A DNA stretch of 12,897 bases from an uncultured Candidatus Saccharibacteria bacterium (lineage in GTDB: Bacteria; Patescibacteriota; Saccharimonadia; Saccharimonadales; Saccharimonadaceae), in the NCBI GenBank assembly GCA_937902295.1, contig CALGUM010000022.1:1-12897 (forward strand). Direction: 5' to 3'. Numbering within the stretch: position 1 is the stretch's first letter; the number at the start of each line of letters is the position of its first letter. Below the pieces are notes generated by a model. The model was given only the letters and a program-made list of their open reading frames with translations. It had not been told where the DNA came from and ran no database searches. A program made the position numbers and the translations under genes. Shown here piece after piece: positions 6,560 through 12,420 of the stretch.

Positions 6560-7726
6560 ATGATACTACGGTCCACCACACCGGTCTCTGGTTCGCTTGC
6601 GAGCAAAGCTGCAATCGTTGCATGCATTGTCTTGATGGCTGTAGCTATGCCAATATCTCTCGGCACAACAGTGTTTGCGACAAATTATGACGCTCGTATT
6701 GATGCTGCTCGGCGTCAAGCGAATACTAATGCTGCGACAGCAGAAGAAATTGGCCGCATGGCAGACAGTCTCCAGGCGGAGTTGAACGCAATCGAGGCAC
6801 AAAAAAGAGCCATACAGGCACAGATTGTGCAAAGTGAAGAACGTCGAGACGGATTTATTCGTGACATAAAAGCAAGTGAGAAGAAAATTGCAGAGAACAA
6901 GGTCGCGTTAGGTGACACTATTACAAGTATGTACGTAGATTCTGGTACTTCAACACTCGAAATGATCGCGAGCAGTAAGACAATAGGTGATTTTGTCGAT
7001 CGGCAAGCTCAGCAGACTTCAATTCAAAATAAGCTCAACGATACAATTGATACAATCAATAAGTTGAAAAAGCAGTTGCAAGATCAAAAGCAGAGTGTTG
7101 AGCGAGAGTTGCTGAATCAAACATCTCAGCGTGAACAACTAGCCTCAAAAGAAGCTGAGCAGGCAACACTTGTAGCTGAAACTCGTGGTCAGGAAGACAA
7201 GTACCGACAGCGTGCTCAGGAGAATAATGCTCAGGTCGACCGACTGGTCGCAGCGCAAGCCGAAGAAAACCGTCGCGCCGCAGCCGCAGCCGCAACCGCA
7301 GCAGGAGGCGGTATGAGCGGATCAGTTCCTGCTGGTGTAGCTGGTGGCGGTGGCTATCCAGGGCAGTGGGCGAACGCACCACTGAACGCATATGTTGATC
7401 CGTGGGGTCTTTATAGCCGACAGTGCGTGAGCTACACCGCATGGAAGGTTCATAGTACCGGTCGTTTCGTTCCTCATTTTGGTGGCATGGGCAATGCAAA
7501 TCAGTGGCCCTCAACAGTAGCAAAATATGGAATTTCAAGTGGTTCGACGCCAAAAGCGGGCTCTGTGGCAATGATGCCTATTGGCTACTACGGACACACC
7601 ATGTATGTTGAGAGCGTCAGTGCTGACGGCTCGACAATCACGGTAAGTGATTACAATCTCGAGTGGGATGGGCTGTATCGCACGTACTCACGTACGTCTG
7701 CTGGTCTTACATATATCTATTTCTAA
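6560..7726 (+). CDS. Secreted coiled-coil CHAP-domain peptidoglycan hydrolase (PcsB/CwlO-like layout)
   Basis: This 388-residue exported protein has an N-terminal signal sequence (hydrophobic core about 16-36, likely cleavage after VFA at about 39-41). A long coiled coil follows (about 43-240), rich in Glu, Gln and Lys, then an Ala-rich and Gly-rich linker, then a C-terminal CHAP domain. CHAP catalytic residues are Cys289 in YSRQCVSYTAW and His346 in YYGHTMYVE. The third position is Asn366 or the nearby Asp364/Glu368 in SDYNLEWDG. CHAP enzymes act as amidases or endopeptidases on peptidoglycan. Signal peptide plus coiled coil plus catalytic domain next to ftsEX is the pneumococcal PcsB arrangement, so the role inferred is a hydrolase activated by FtsEX at the division site. 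The ATG at 6560 is needed for the signal peptide; an in-frame TGA at 6524-6526 limits any upstream start. Confidence 0.92.
   Translation: MILRSTTPVSGSLASKAAIVACIVLMAVAMPISLGTTVFATNYDARIDAARRQANTNAATAEEIGRMADSLQAELNAIEAQKRAIQAQIVQSEERRDGFIRDIKASEKKIAENKVALGDTITSMYVDSGTSTLEMIASSKTIGDFVDRQAQQTSIQNKLNDTIDTINKLKKQLQDQKQSVERELLNQTSQREQLASKEAEQATLVAETRGQEDKYRQRAQENNAQVDRLVAAQAEENRRAAAAAATAAGGGMSGSVPAGVAGGGGYPGQWANAPLNAYVDPWGLYSRQCVSYTAWKVHSTGRFVPHFGGMGNANQWPSTVAKYGISSGSTPKAGSVAMMPIGYYGHTMYVESVSADGSTITVSDYNLEWDGLYRTYSRTSAGLTYIYF
7277..7300 (+). repeat. GCCGCA microsatellite coding for a poly-Ala linker
   Basis: Three GCCGCA units and one ACCGCA unit lie in frame within the CHAP gene, encoding the Ala-rich stretch between coiled coil and catalytic domain. 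Unit gain or loss would keep the frame. Confidence 0.7.
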
Positions 7727-7743
7727 AATTTGAGTACAAAATC

Positions 7744-7774
7744 TTATAGCGCACCTGATATGGGTGCGCTATAA
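7744..7774. promoter_or_regulatory. 12-bp perfect inverted repeat overlapping the S41 promoter -10
   Basis: Arms 7744-7755 and 7763-7774 are perfectly complementary around a 7-base loop. The right arm contains most of TATAAT (7770-7775). The hairpin is not followed by a T-run, so it is a poor intrinsic terminator for the CHAP gene; its overlap with the -10 suggests an operator. No convincing -35 accompanies this -10. The RNA start would fall near 7782. Confidence 0.55.
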
Positions 7775-7791
7775 TGGTTATGATAAAGAAC

Positions 7792-7798
7792 GGAGGAG
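7792..7798 (+). promoter_or_regulatory. Shine-Dalgarno site deciding the GTG start of the S41 gene
   Basis: GGAGGAG stands just before the GTG at 7802 and supports this non-ATG start, which leaves the full membrane anchor in the protein. Confidence 0.75.
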
Positions 7799-7801
7799 CG
7801 A

Positions 7802-9031
7802 GTGGCATCATCAAGGCCTACAGTAGGTTCGAGTGCGTCAAATCATAGCCGACGCAGGCCCACACAATTTAGTACAGTGTTTGTGTCTACTGCGATTGCA
7901 GTATCGCTAATCATTGGATTTGCAGCTGGGACAAGAGGGGCAGATATATTAGCCCTTATTGGTGCGCCATTTGGGGTAGAAGTGTCAACAAAAACGCTTG
8001 ACCTCAGTTCGCTTCAAGAGACCTATCGCAAGCTCGATGCACGTTTTGACGGCGAGTTAGATGCAAACGCGCTCATAGAGAATGCCAATAAGGGTATGGT
8101 TACCGCTACAGATGATGAGTATACCCAGTATTTCACTGAAAGCGAAGCAAAACAGCTACGTGATGACTTATCTGGAAATATAGGTGGTGGTATCGGTGCT
8201 GAGATTGGTATGCGAAACTCACAGCCGACAGTTATCCGTCCCCTCAAAGATTCTCCTGCCGCGCAAGCTGGACTTAAGGCTGGGGATGTAGTGATGGCCG
8301 TCAACGACACTTCTATGCGCGGCTCTACCGTTGATGAGGTCGTGCAGAATATACGCGGAAAAATCGGCACTACTGTGAAACTTGCGGTTGAGCGCGATGG
8401 TGAAGTCAAAGAAGTGTCGATTACTCGAGAAGAAATTGTCTCTCCAGATGTCGAAACCGAGGTTGTTGGCAAGGTTGGTGTGATTACCGTCAGTCGGTTT
8501 GATCGAAGTACTGCACAGAAGGTCCGCGCAGCAGCCGATGACTTTTTGAGGCAAGATGTAGAAGGAGTCGTACTTGATTTGCGCGGTAATGGTGGTGGCT
8601 ATCTAGAGGCGGGAATCGATGTAGCGAGCGTGTGGCTTGAGGATAAAATTGTAGTCAGCGAGCGGCGCGGAGGACAAATCTTAGATGAGCGAAAATCAGC
8701 CAAGAATGCCGTACTTGGTACTATGCCGACAGTGGTGTTGCTTAACGCAGGATCGGCAAGTGCAAGTGAAATTGTAGCGGGCGCATTGCATGACCATGGC
8801 AATGCAACACTAGTTGGAGAGAAGACGTATGGCAAGGGTAGCGTGCAGGAGCTCATACCTTTATCGAGTGGCGCTGAACTAAAAGTGACAATCGCTAAGT
8901 GGTATACACCAAAAGGAAAGAATATTACAAAGCAAGGTATTGCGCCCGATGAAAAGGTTGAATTGACTAAAGAGGATATTGAGGCTGATCGTGATCCACA
9001 ACGCGATAGGGCGCTCGAGCTACTCAAGTAG
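7802..9031 (+). CDS. S41 family C-terminal processing protease with PDZ domain (CtpA/Prc type)
   Basis: This 409-residue serine protease is anchored by one N-terminal membrane segment (about 23-45) and faces outside. After a helical region come a PDZ domain (about 120-205, with SPAAQAGLKAGDVVMAVN) and the S41 catalytic domain. LRGNGGG lies near 260. The catalytic dyad is Ser320 in NAGSASASE and Lys345 in GEKTYGKGSVQ, 25 residues apart as in Prc, with Gln349 also conserved. These enzymes trim or destroy envelope proteins; in Gram-negative bacteria some degrade peptidoglycan endopeptidases. Lying directly after the CHAP hydrolase gene, it may set the level of that hydrolase, but this is inference. 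The GTG start is supported by GGAGG. The gene ends with TAG 43 bases before the response regulator. The family call is secure; the subfamily name is not. Confidence 0.94.
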   Translation: MASSRPTVGSSASNHSRRRPTQFSTVFVSTAIAVSLIIGFAAGTRGADILALIGAPFGVEVSTKTLDLSSLQETYRKLDARFDGELDANALIENANKGMVTATDDEYTQYFTESEAKQLRDDLSGNIGGGIGAEIGMRNSQPTVIRPLKDSPAAQAGLKAGDVVMAVNDTSMRGSTVDEVVQNIRGKIGTTVKLAVERDGEVKEVSITREEIVSPDVETEVVGKVGVITVSRFDRSTAQKVRAAADDFLRQDVEGVVLDLRGNGGGYLEAGIDVASVWLEDKIVVSERRGGQILDERKSAKNAVLGTMPTVVLLNAGSASASEIVAGALHDHGNATLVGEKTYGKGSVQELIPLSSGAELKVTIAKWYTPKGKNITKQGIAPDEKVELTKEDIEADRDPQRDRALELLK

Positions 9032-9040
9032 TGTGATCGC

Positions 9041-9068
9041 TTGTGCTTTTTGGTAGGAGTGCTACAAT
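9041..9068 (+). promoter_or_regulatory. Leaderless promoter of the response regulator
   Basis: TTGTGC (9041-9046), a 16-base spacer, and TGC followed by TACAAT (9063-9068). The ATG at 9075 is only six bases beyond the -10, so RNA should start at the A of the ATG. The purine-rich TAGGAG near 9053-9058 is too far away and upstream of the predicted RNA start. Confidence 0.7.
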
Positions 9069-9074
9069 AGTGAC

Positions 9075-9464
9075 ATGGATGATAAAAAGAAGATACTTCT
9101 TGTCGAAGACGACACAACACTGGCAGAGGTGTACCGATCGCGACTAGAGCTCGAAGGATTCGAAACGCAAAACGTTACAAATGGCGAAAAAGCATTATCA
9201 GCAATACAGGAATATAAGCCAGACCTAGTACTACTTGATGCAATGATGCCAAAAATCAGTGGCTTCGATGTACTTGATATTATCAGGAATACACCATCAA
9301 CTGCAAACACACGAGTAATTATGCTCACGGCCCTCAGTCAACCAAAAGACAAAGAGCGCGCCGAGAGCCTCGGGGTAGACGAATACCTTGTGAAATCCCA
9401 AGTCGTGATAGGTGATGTGGTCGCGCGCGTCAAGCATCATTTAGGTGTGCCGCTCGATAGTTAA
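9075..9464 (+). CDS. Single-domain response regulator (receiver only)
   Basis: This 129-residue protein is a complete CheY-like receiver with no output domain. The acidic pocket is Asp12-Asp13 in LLVEDD. The phosphorylation site is Asp55 in LVLLDAMMP, the switch Thr is Thr85 in MLTAL, and the conserved Lys is Lys107 in YLVKSQ. It probably works by protein-protein contact, either as a phosphorelay intermediate or by binding a target. No histidine kinase gene is present in the window, so the partner must be encoded elsewhere. It has its own leaderless promoter and ends before a strong terminator, so it forms a single-gene transcription unit, though read-through from the S41 gene is possible because no terminator separates them. 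Confidence 0.93.
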   Translation: MDDKKKILLVEDDTTLAEVYRSRLELEGFETQNVTNGEKALSAIQEYKPDLVLLDAMMPKISGFDVLDIIRNTPSTANTRVIMLTALSQPKDKERAESLGVDEYLVKSQVVIGDVVARVKHHLGVPLDS

Positions 9465-9498
9465 GACTTTCTGTTACCTATAGTGCGATCAAGTTCCG

Positions 9499-9530
9499 TC
9501 TCGTCATCAATCTGATGGCGAGATTTTTTT
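9499..9530 (+). terminator. Intrinsic terminator after the response regulator
   Basis: An 11-bp stem (9499-9509 with 9513-9523, one T-G pair) with a 3-base loop is followed by seven T (9524-9530). Confidence 0.9.
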
Positions 9531-9539
9531 AGAAAAGAG

Positions 9540-9576
9540 TCAATAAAATAATACTACCCCGAGAGCGGGGTAGTAT
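9540..9576 (-). terminator. Intrinsic terminator of rpmA
   Basis: An 11-bp perfect stem (9551-9561 with 9566-9576) has an AGAG loop. On the minus strand it is followed by a T-rich tail (complement of 9540-9550). It lies 20 bases beyond the rpmA stop and back to back with the response-regulator terminator. Confidence 0.85.
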
Positions 9577-9594
9577 ATATGGGGCACAGTATAG

Positions 9595-9867
9595 TTATTT
9601 AACTAACACTTGAGTGCGAGGAGCGGTCTTCCCAGTAAAAAGGCCTTTTTTGACCTTCTTGAACTCAACAACACCATCTTTTTCAGCGTGAATAGTAAAA
9701 TTCTTGCTGAGGTAGGTGCCGGGGCCTGAGATTTTATTTGAACCAGTTTGACGTACGAGAACTTCGCCTTTTCGAACTTGCTGTCCGCCAAAGCGCTTTA
9801 CACCAAGTCGTTGACCGGGACTTTTGTGGATGTTCTTACTAGAACCACCTGCTTTAACTTTTGACAT
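9595..9867 (-). CDS. rpmA: 50S ribosomal protein L27
   Basis: This 90-residue ribosomal protein of the large subunit has a flexible N-terminus that reaches the peptidyl-transferase centre. Core motifs are KAGGSSKN, GQRLGVKRFGGQQV, VLVRQTGS and HAEKDGVVEF. There is no Firmicutes-type cleaved N-terminal extension. The sequence departs from the common form: the usual AHKK start is MSKVK, and NGRDS is NIHKS. The ATG at 9867 has AAAGGAG (9874-9880) six bases upstream. The gene stands alone, without rplU (L21), which usually precedes rpmA. It has its own promoter and terminator and lies opposite to its neighbours. The identity is clear despite the divergence. Confidence 0.93.
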   Translation of the reverse strand: MSKVKAGGSSKNIHKSPGQRLGVKRFGGQQVRKGEVLVRQTGSNKISGPGTYLSKNFTIHAEKDGVVEFKKVKKGLFTGKTAPRTQVLVK

Positions 9868-9905
9868 ACACTACTCCTTTAGAGTTTCTATAAACAATCT
9901 ATACC

Positions 9906-9934
9906 ATTTTACGTCAGAACAAGAGATACGTCAA
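9906..9934 (-). promoter_or_regulatory. rpmA promoter
   Basis: On the minus strand: TTGACG (9934-9929), a 17-base spacer, TAAAAT (9911-9906). The leader is about 32 bases and contains AAAGGAG. A second possible -10, TATAGA preceded by TGG, lies at 9903-9898 without a good -35. Confidence 0.6.
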
Positions 9935-9939
9935 GTTTC

Positions 9940-9968
9940 TTGACCGATTTTCGTCAAAAGGGTACTAT
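9940..9968 (+). promoter_or_regulatory. Promoter of the 10005 gene
   Basis: TTGACC (9940-9945), a 17-base spacer, TACTAT (9963-9968). Its -35 lies five bases from the -35 of the divergent rpmA promoter. The 137-base region between the two genes also holds ACGTCA twice (9911-9916, 9928-9933) and TCGTCA (9951-9956). A weak Shine-Dalgarno site, AAAGGGG (9988-9994), precedes the ATG at 10005. Confidence 0.5.
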
Positions 9969-10004
9969 AAATGTAACTTGTAACAACAAAGGGGTAGGCA
10001 GTCT

Positions 10005-11165
10005 ATGGGTAAAGACGATAAGGAATTTATCGCGCATGAAGAAGTCGATGCGGAGCGCAGCAACGATGTCTTGATTGATGCAGATACTAGTGACGAAAGT
10101 TACGATATACACGTAAAAACAGTCGCATCATCCGATGATGGAGTGAATAGCGCATCCGGTGCAGAGGAAGATAAGTTTGAACTAGGAAGTTTTGAACTTG
10201 GTAGTGGGCCTAGCGGTGACTCGCCAGATGTAGTCGATGAGTTCTCGAGCGAGTCGGGAGATCTAGATAAAGAGCTCGATAGGGTTGAAAGTATTGACAC
10301 AGGGAAGGTGACCGAGCCGGTAGTGCCACACGAAGAAGCAAATCTCGACCAGGCGAGCGCCAGGGATGAGGCAGAGGCTGACGCGACACGTGCCGTGAAT
10401 CTTGATCACAGACCGAGTGTAGATGACCGTGGTAGCTCTGATACGAATCAGCGCGCCGCTGCAATAGGAGCGATGTCGAACTCGCACCATGAGTTTCAGA
10501 AGCAGCATCAGAAACGACGTATCCTTCAAGTGCTACTGGCGTTGTTTATACTGGCGACAATAGGTGCATGCGCTGCGGCAGGTTTCTTCTATATGCAAGC
10601 TGCAGAGTCACAGGACATATTATCTCGGACTGACGCAGAGTTGCTCGAAGCGCGTAGTCAGCGGGATGCGATGCAGCGTCAACTCAACGACCAAGTGTCA
10701 ACTAGCGGTGAGGCGGAGTTGATGTATGAGGTAATCGATGCATTAGAAATTCAGTATCCTGTCAATGATGCAGCTAGTAATGTAGTGCATGGGTACGGGG
10801 GTACAACGGCAGATGGCGTAACCTATGTGCACTTTACTACGCGCCAGCTTGCAGATCACCAACAGGTCAGTGATGGTAGGCAGGTATTTCCCTGTGGGAT
10901 AGGTATGTCATCACCAATAACTGTCGTGCGTGGGAGTCAGTCACAGCTTGAGGCGCTTGGTGCGACAGAGCCGCTAAGTGGCCAGAAGCAACTTGGCACG
11001 TACTCGTATGCGCTATTAACTCCTCAGCAGCCATGTAGTGCAGAAAAGGCAAGCGAAATACAAGCTGCCCGAGCAGCGATTGCTGAGCTGTATACCTCAT
11101 TTGAGGCAATTACGAGCGACGCGCAAGCTGGAGATGATGCTACGGTCGAAACACAAAATCCATAA
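10005..11165 (+). CDS. Hypothetical acidic single-pass membrane protein
   Basis: I do not recognise a family. The 386-residue product has a strongly acidic, Ser/Asp/Glu-rich N-terminal region (about 1-150) that looks disordered and contains a tandem FELGS duplication. A short basic stretch (QKRR, about 168-172) then precedes one hydrophobic helix (about 173-196). Positive charge before the helix predicts that the acidic part is cytoplasmic and the C-terminal part is outside. After the helix come a short heptad-like segment (about 197-225) and a compact domain of about 140 residues with two cysteines (Cys297 and Cys344) that could form a disulfide. The tail is again acidic. There is no signal cleavage site or enzyme motif. 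The gene has its own promoter and terminator, so it is a single-gene unit. Possible roles include envelope scaffolding or sensing, but nothing in the sequence decides this. Confidence 0.8.
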   Translation: MGKDDKEFIAHEEVDAERSNDVLIDADTSDESYDIHVKTVASSDDGVNSASGAEEDKFELGSFELGSGPSGDSPDVVDEFSSESGDLDKELDRVESIDTGKVTEPVVPHEEANLDQASARDEAEADATRAVNLDHRPSVDDRGSSDTNQRAAAIGAMSNSHHEFQKQHQKRRILQVLLALFILATIGACAAAGFFYMQAAESQDILSRTDAELLEARSQRDAMQRQLNDQVSTSGEAELMYEVIDALEIQYPVNDAASNVVHGYGGTTADGVTYVHFTTRQLADHQQVSDGRQVFPCGIGMSSPITVVRGSQSQLEALGATEPLSGQKQLGTYSYALLTPQQPCSAEKASEIQAARAAIAELYTSFEAITSDAQAGDDATVETQNP

Positions 11166-11182
11166 GTATCACCAACTAGTCT

Positions 11183-11214
11183 AAAATCTGGCAACAATTG
11201 TTGTCAGATTTTTT
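11183..11214 (+). terminator. Intrinsic terminator, probably bidirectional
   Basis: A long stem centred at 11197/11198 includes the palindrome CAACAATTGTTG (11192-11203) extended by CTG/CAG and A/T pairs. A T-run ends at 11214 on the + strand and the complementary A-run (11183-11186) gives TTTT on the - strand. It follows the 10005 gene, and the methyltransferase stop codon (11204-11206, minus strand) falls inside it. Confidence 0.85.
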
Positions 11215-12367
11215 CTATTGCGAGTAACTGGCGGGCTACAACTTGATCTTCGCGGTAGTATAGTAACTCTGAGTGACGTACTGAAGCGAGTGGCACCCGG
11301 CGGAAACCGTACGTTTCAAGTTCATTCACAAGTGGAAGGTGAGTGAAAAGGCCATCAGTGCCACGCCATGCCGGCACGCCGACACACAACTGCGTACCCG
11401 CTGCAATCTGAGAAGCAATATTGGTGAGAAATGCACCTATAATATGGTTACAATTGCCACGAACCTCTCGGAGCTTACTGGGTGAAGGCGGAGCAGAGAA
11501 AGGTTGTCCGAGGTAGGTTTCACAGGCGACAACATTAATAGGCTGCTTCCATTGGGCGTCCATTGCATCGGCCTGGTGTAGTTCAAAATGTGTCGAGGCG
11601 TGCAACGCGTACTGCGCCCATTCAAGATTAGTATGAGAATAGTCAATCATCTTCTCGCTCAGGTCGGTGCCATACGCATCATGCCCCAGTAGCATTGTCT
11701 CCTGTAGCAGTACCCCTGTACCGCAAAAAGGATCGAGGATACGAAGAGGTCTCGTAGTGTTGGAGCCGATAGCGATGTTGGCCATAATGAGGGCAAGTTT
11801 TGGGGGGAGCATGCCAACAAATGCATCACGTTTTGGTCTGCCTTGATCGCGAGCGGCTAAGGCGGTAATATTTTGCGCTCCAGTACTTTCTGCCACAAGC
11901 AGTGTGCCGTCGTCACCACCAACGATGAGTAGTTCGACCTTGTGAGGCGAAAGTCCCAGTTTATTATGATGGGAGGTCGCCGTGTTAAGTTCACTGGAGG
12001 CATTGGGAATACTGCGTAGACTCACGCCGTGTGATTTTAAATTCTTTTTGAGTGTAATTGATGTATGCTGCAAATCTCGCGCTGAAACTTTTACATTGTA
12101 CGCGCTCATCCCAAGGGTGATTTTCTGTTCACTCCTTTTCCATTGCTCGGTATAATGTTGGATAATTTTTGTATGCACGCGCGGCCATTGTTTACTCGGT
12201 AGGCGTAAGATGACTCGACCAGCCTTTAGGGAGCCGCCCAGGCGTTGGATATCGGGCGGGCTCTCAATTATCGCGATATGTGCTGCATATCGCTTGGCGC
12301 TACCGTGTACTCGTTCGAGTTCAGCTAGGCCCAGAGATGCTTGTCGTCCAAGGATTGTAATATACAT
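11204..12367 (-). CDS. TRM11-like SAM-dependent methyltransferase (putative tRNA guanosine N2-methyltransferase)
   Basis: From the ATG at 12367 the product has 387 residues. The N-terminal half (about 1-160) would hold a THUMP-like RNA-binding region, weakly visible. The C-terminal half is a Rossmann methyltransferase: RDQGRPKRDAFVGMLPPKLA resembles the TRM11/TrmG10 family, and SAM motif I is LDPFCGTGVLLQE (Asp212 to Gly218), followed by GTDLSEKMI. The usual catalytic D/N-P-P-Y motif is replaced by ETYL (283-286) in ACETYLGQPF. Known relatives methylate guanosine 10 of tRNA; the substrate here is inferred only. The reading frame stays open upstream to 12733, but that extension runs antisense through the flippase gene and lacks family features. 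A TATACT box ends seven bases before the chosen ATG, so this start implies a leaderless mRNA. The TGA stop lies within the terminator hairpin. Confidence 0.82.
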   Translation of the reverse strand: MYITILGRQASLGLAELERVHGSAKRYAAHIAIIESPPDIQRLGGSLKAGRVILRLPSKQWPRVHTKIIQHYTEQWKRSEQKITLGMSAYNVKVSARDLQHTSITLKKNLKSHGVSLRSIPNASSELNTATSHHNKLGLSPHKVELLIVGGDDGTLLVAESTGAQNITALAARDQGRPKRDAFVGMLPPKLALIMANIAIGSNTTRPLRILDPFCGTGVLLQETMLLGHDAYGTDLSEKMIDYSHTNLEWAQYALHASTHFELHQADAMDAQWKQPINVVACETYLGQPFSAPPSPSKLREVRGNCNHIIGAFLTNIASQIAAGTQLCVGVPAWRGTDGLFTHLPLVNELETYGFRRVPLASVRHSELLYYREDQVVARQLLAIEKI

Positions 12368-12374
12368 AATATCC

Positions 12375-12383
12375 AGTATACCA
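12375..12383 (-). promoter_or_regulatory. Extended -10 promoter of the methyltransferase gene, leaderless
   Basis: On the minus strand TGG precedes TATACT (12380-12375), and the ATG begins at 12367 after seven bases. No clear -35 is present. The predicted RNA start is 12368 or 12367. Confidence 0.6.
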
Positions 12384-12407
12384 CTAGTGTGCCTGCAGCG
12401 AGGGGCG

Positions 12408-12413
12408 TATAAT
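12408..12413 (+). promoter_or_regulatory. Consensus -10 box of the flippase-like gene
   Basis: TATAAT ends seven bases before the ATG at 12421, which would give a leaderless transcript. No good -35 is seen. An upstream in-frame ATG at 12412 with GAGGGG at 12400-12405 is an alternative start that would need an earlier promoter. Confidence 0.5.
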
Positions 12414-12420
12414 GGGTAGT

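Noticed and set aside
7056..7571. 171-residue open frame antisense to the CHAP gene
   Set aside because: It mirrors the coding frame of a clear CHAP protein and has no recognisable domain and no promoter or Shine-Dalgarno site.
8599..9120. 173-residue open frame antisense to the S41 and response regulator genes
   Set aside because: It crosses two certain genes, is rich in Ser and Cys as expected from antisense reading, and shows no family motif.
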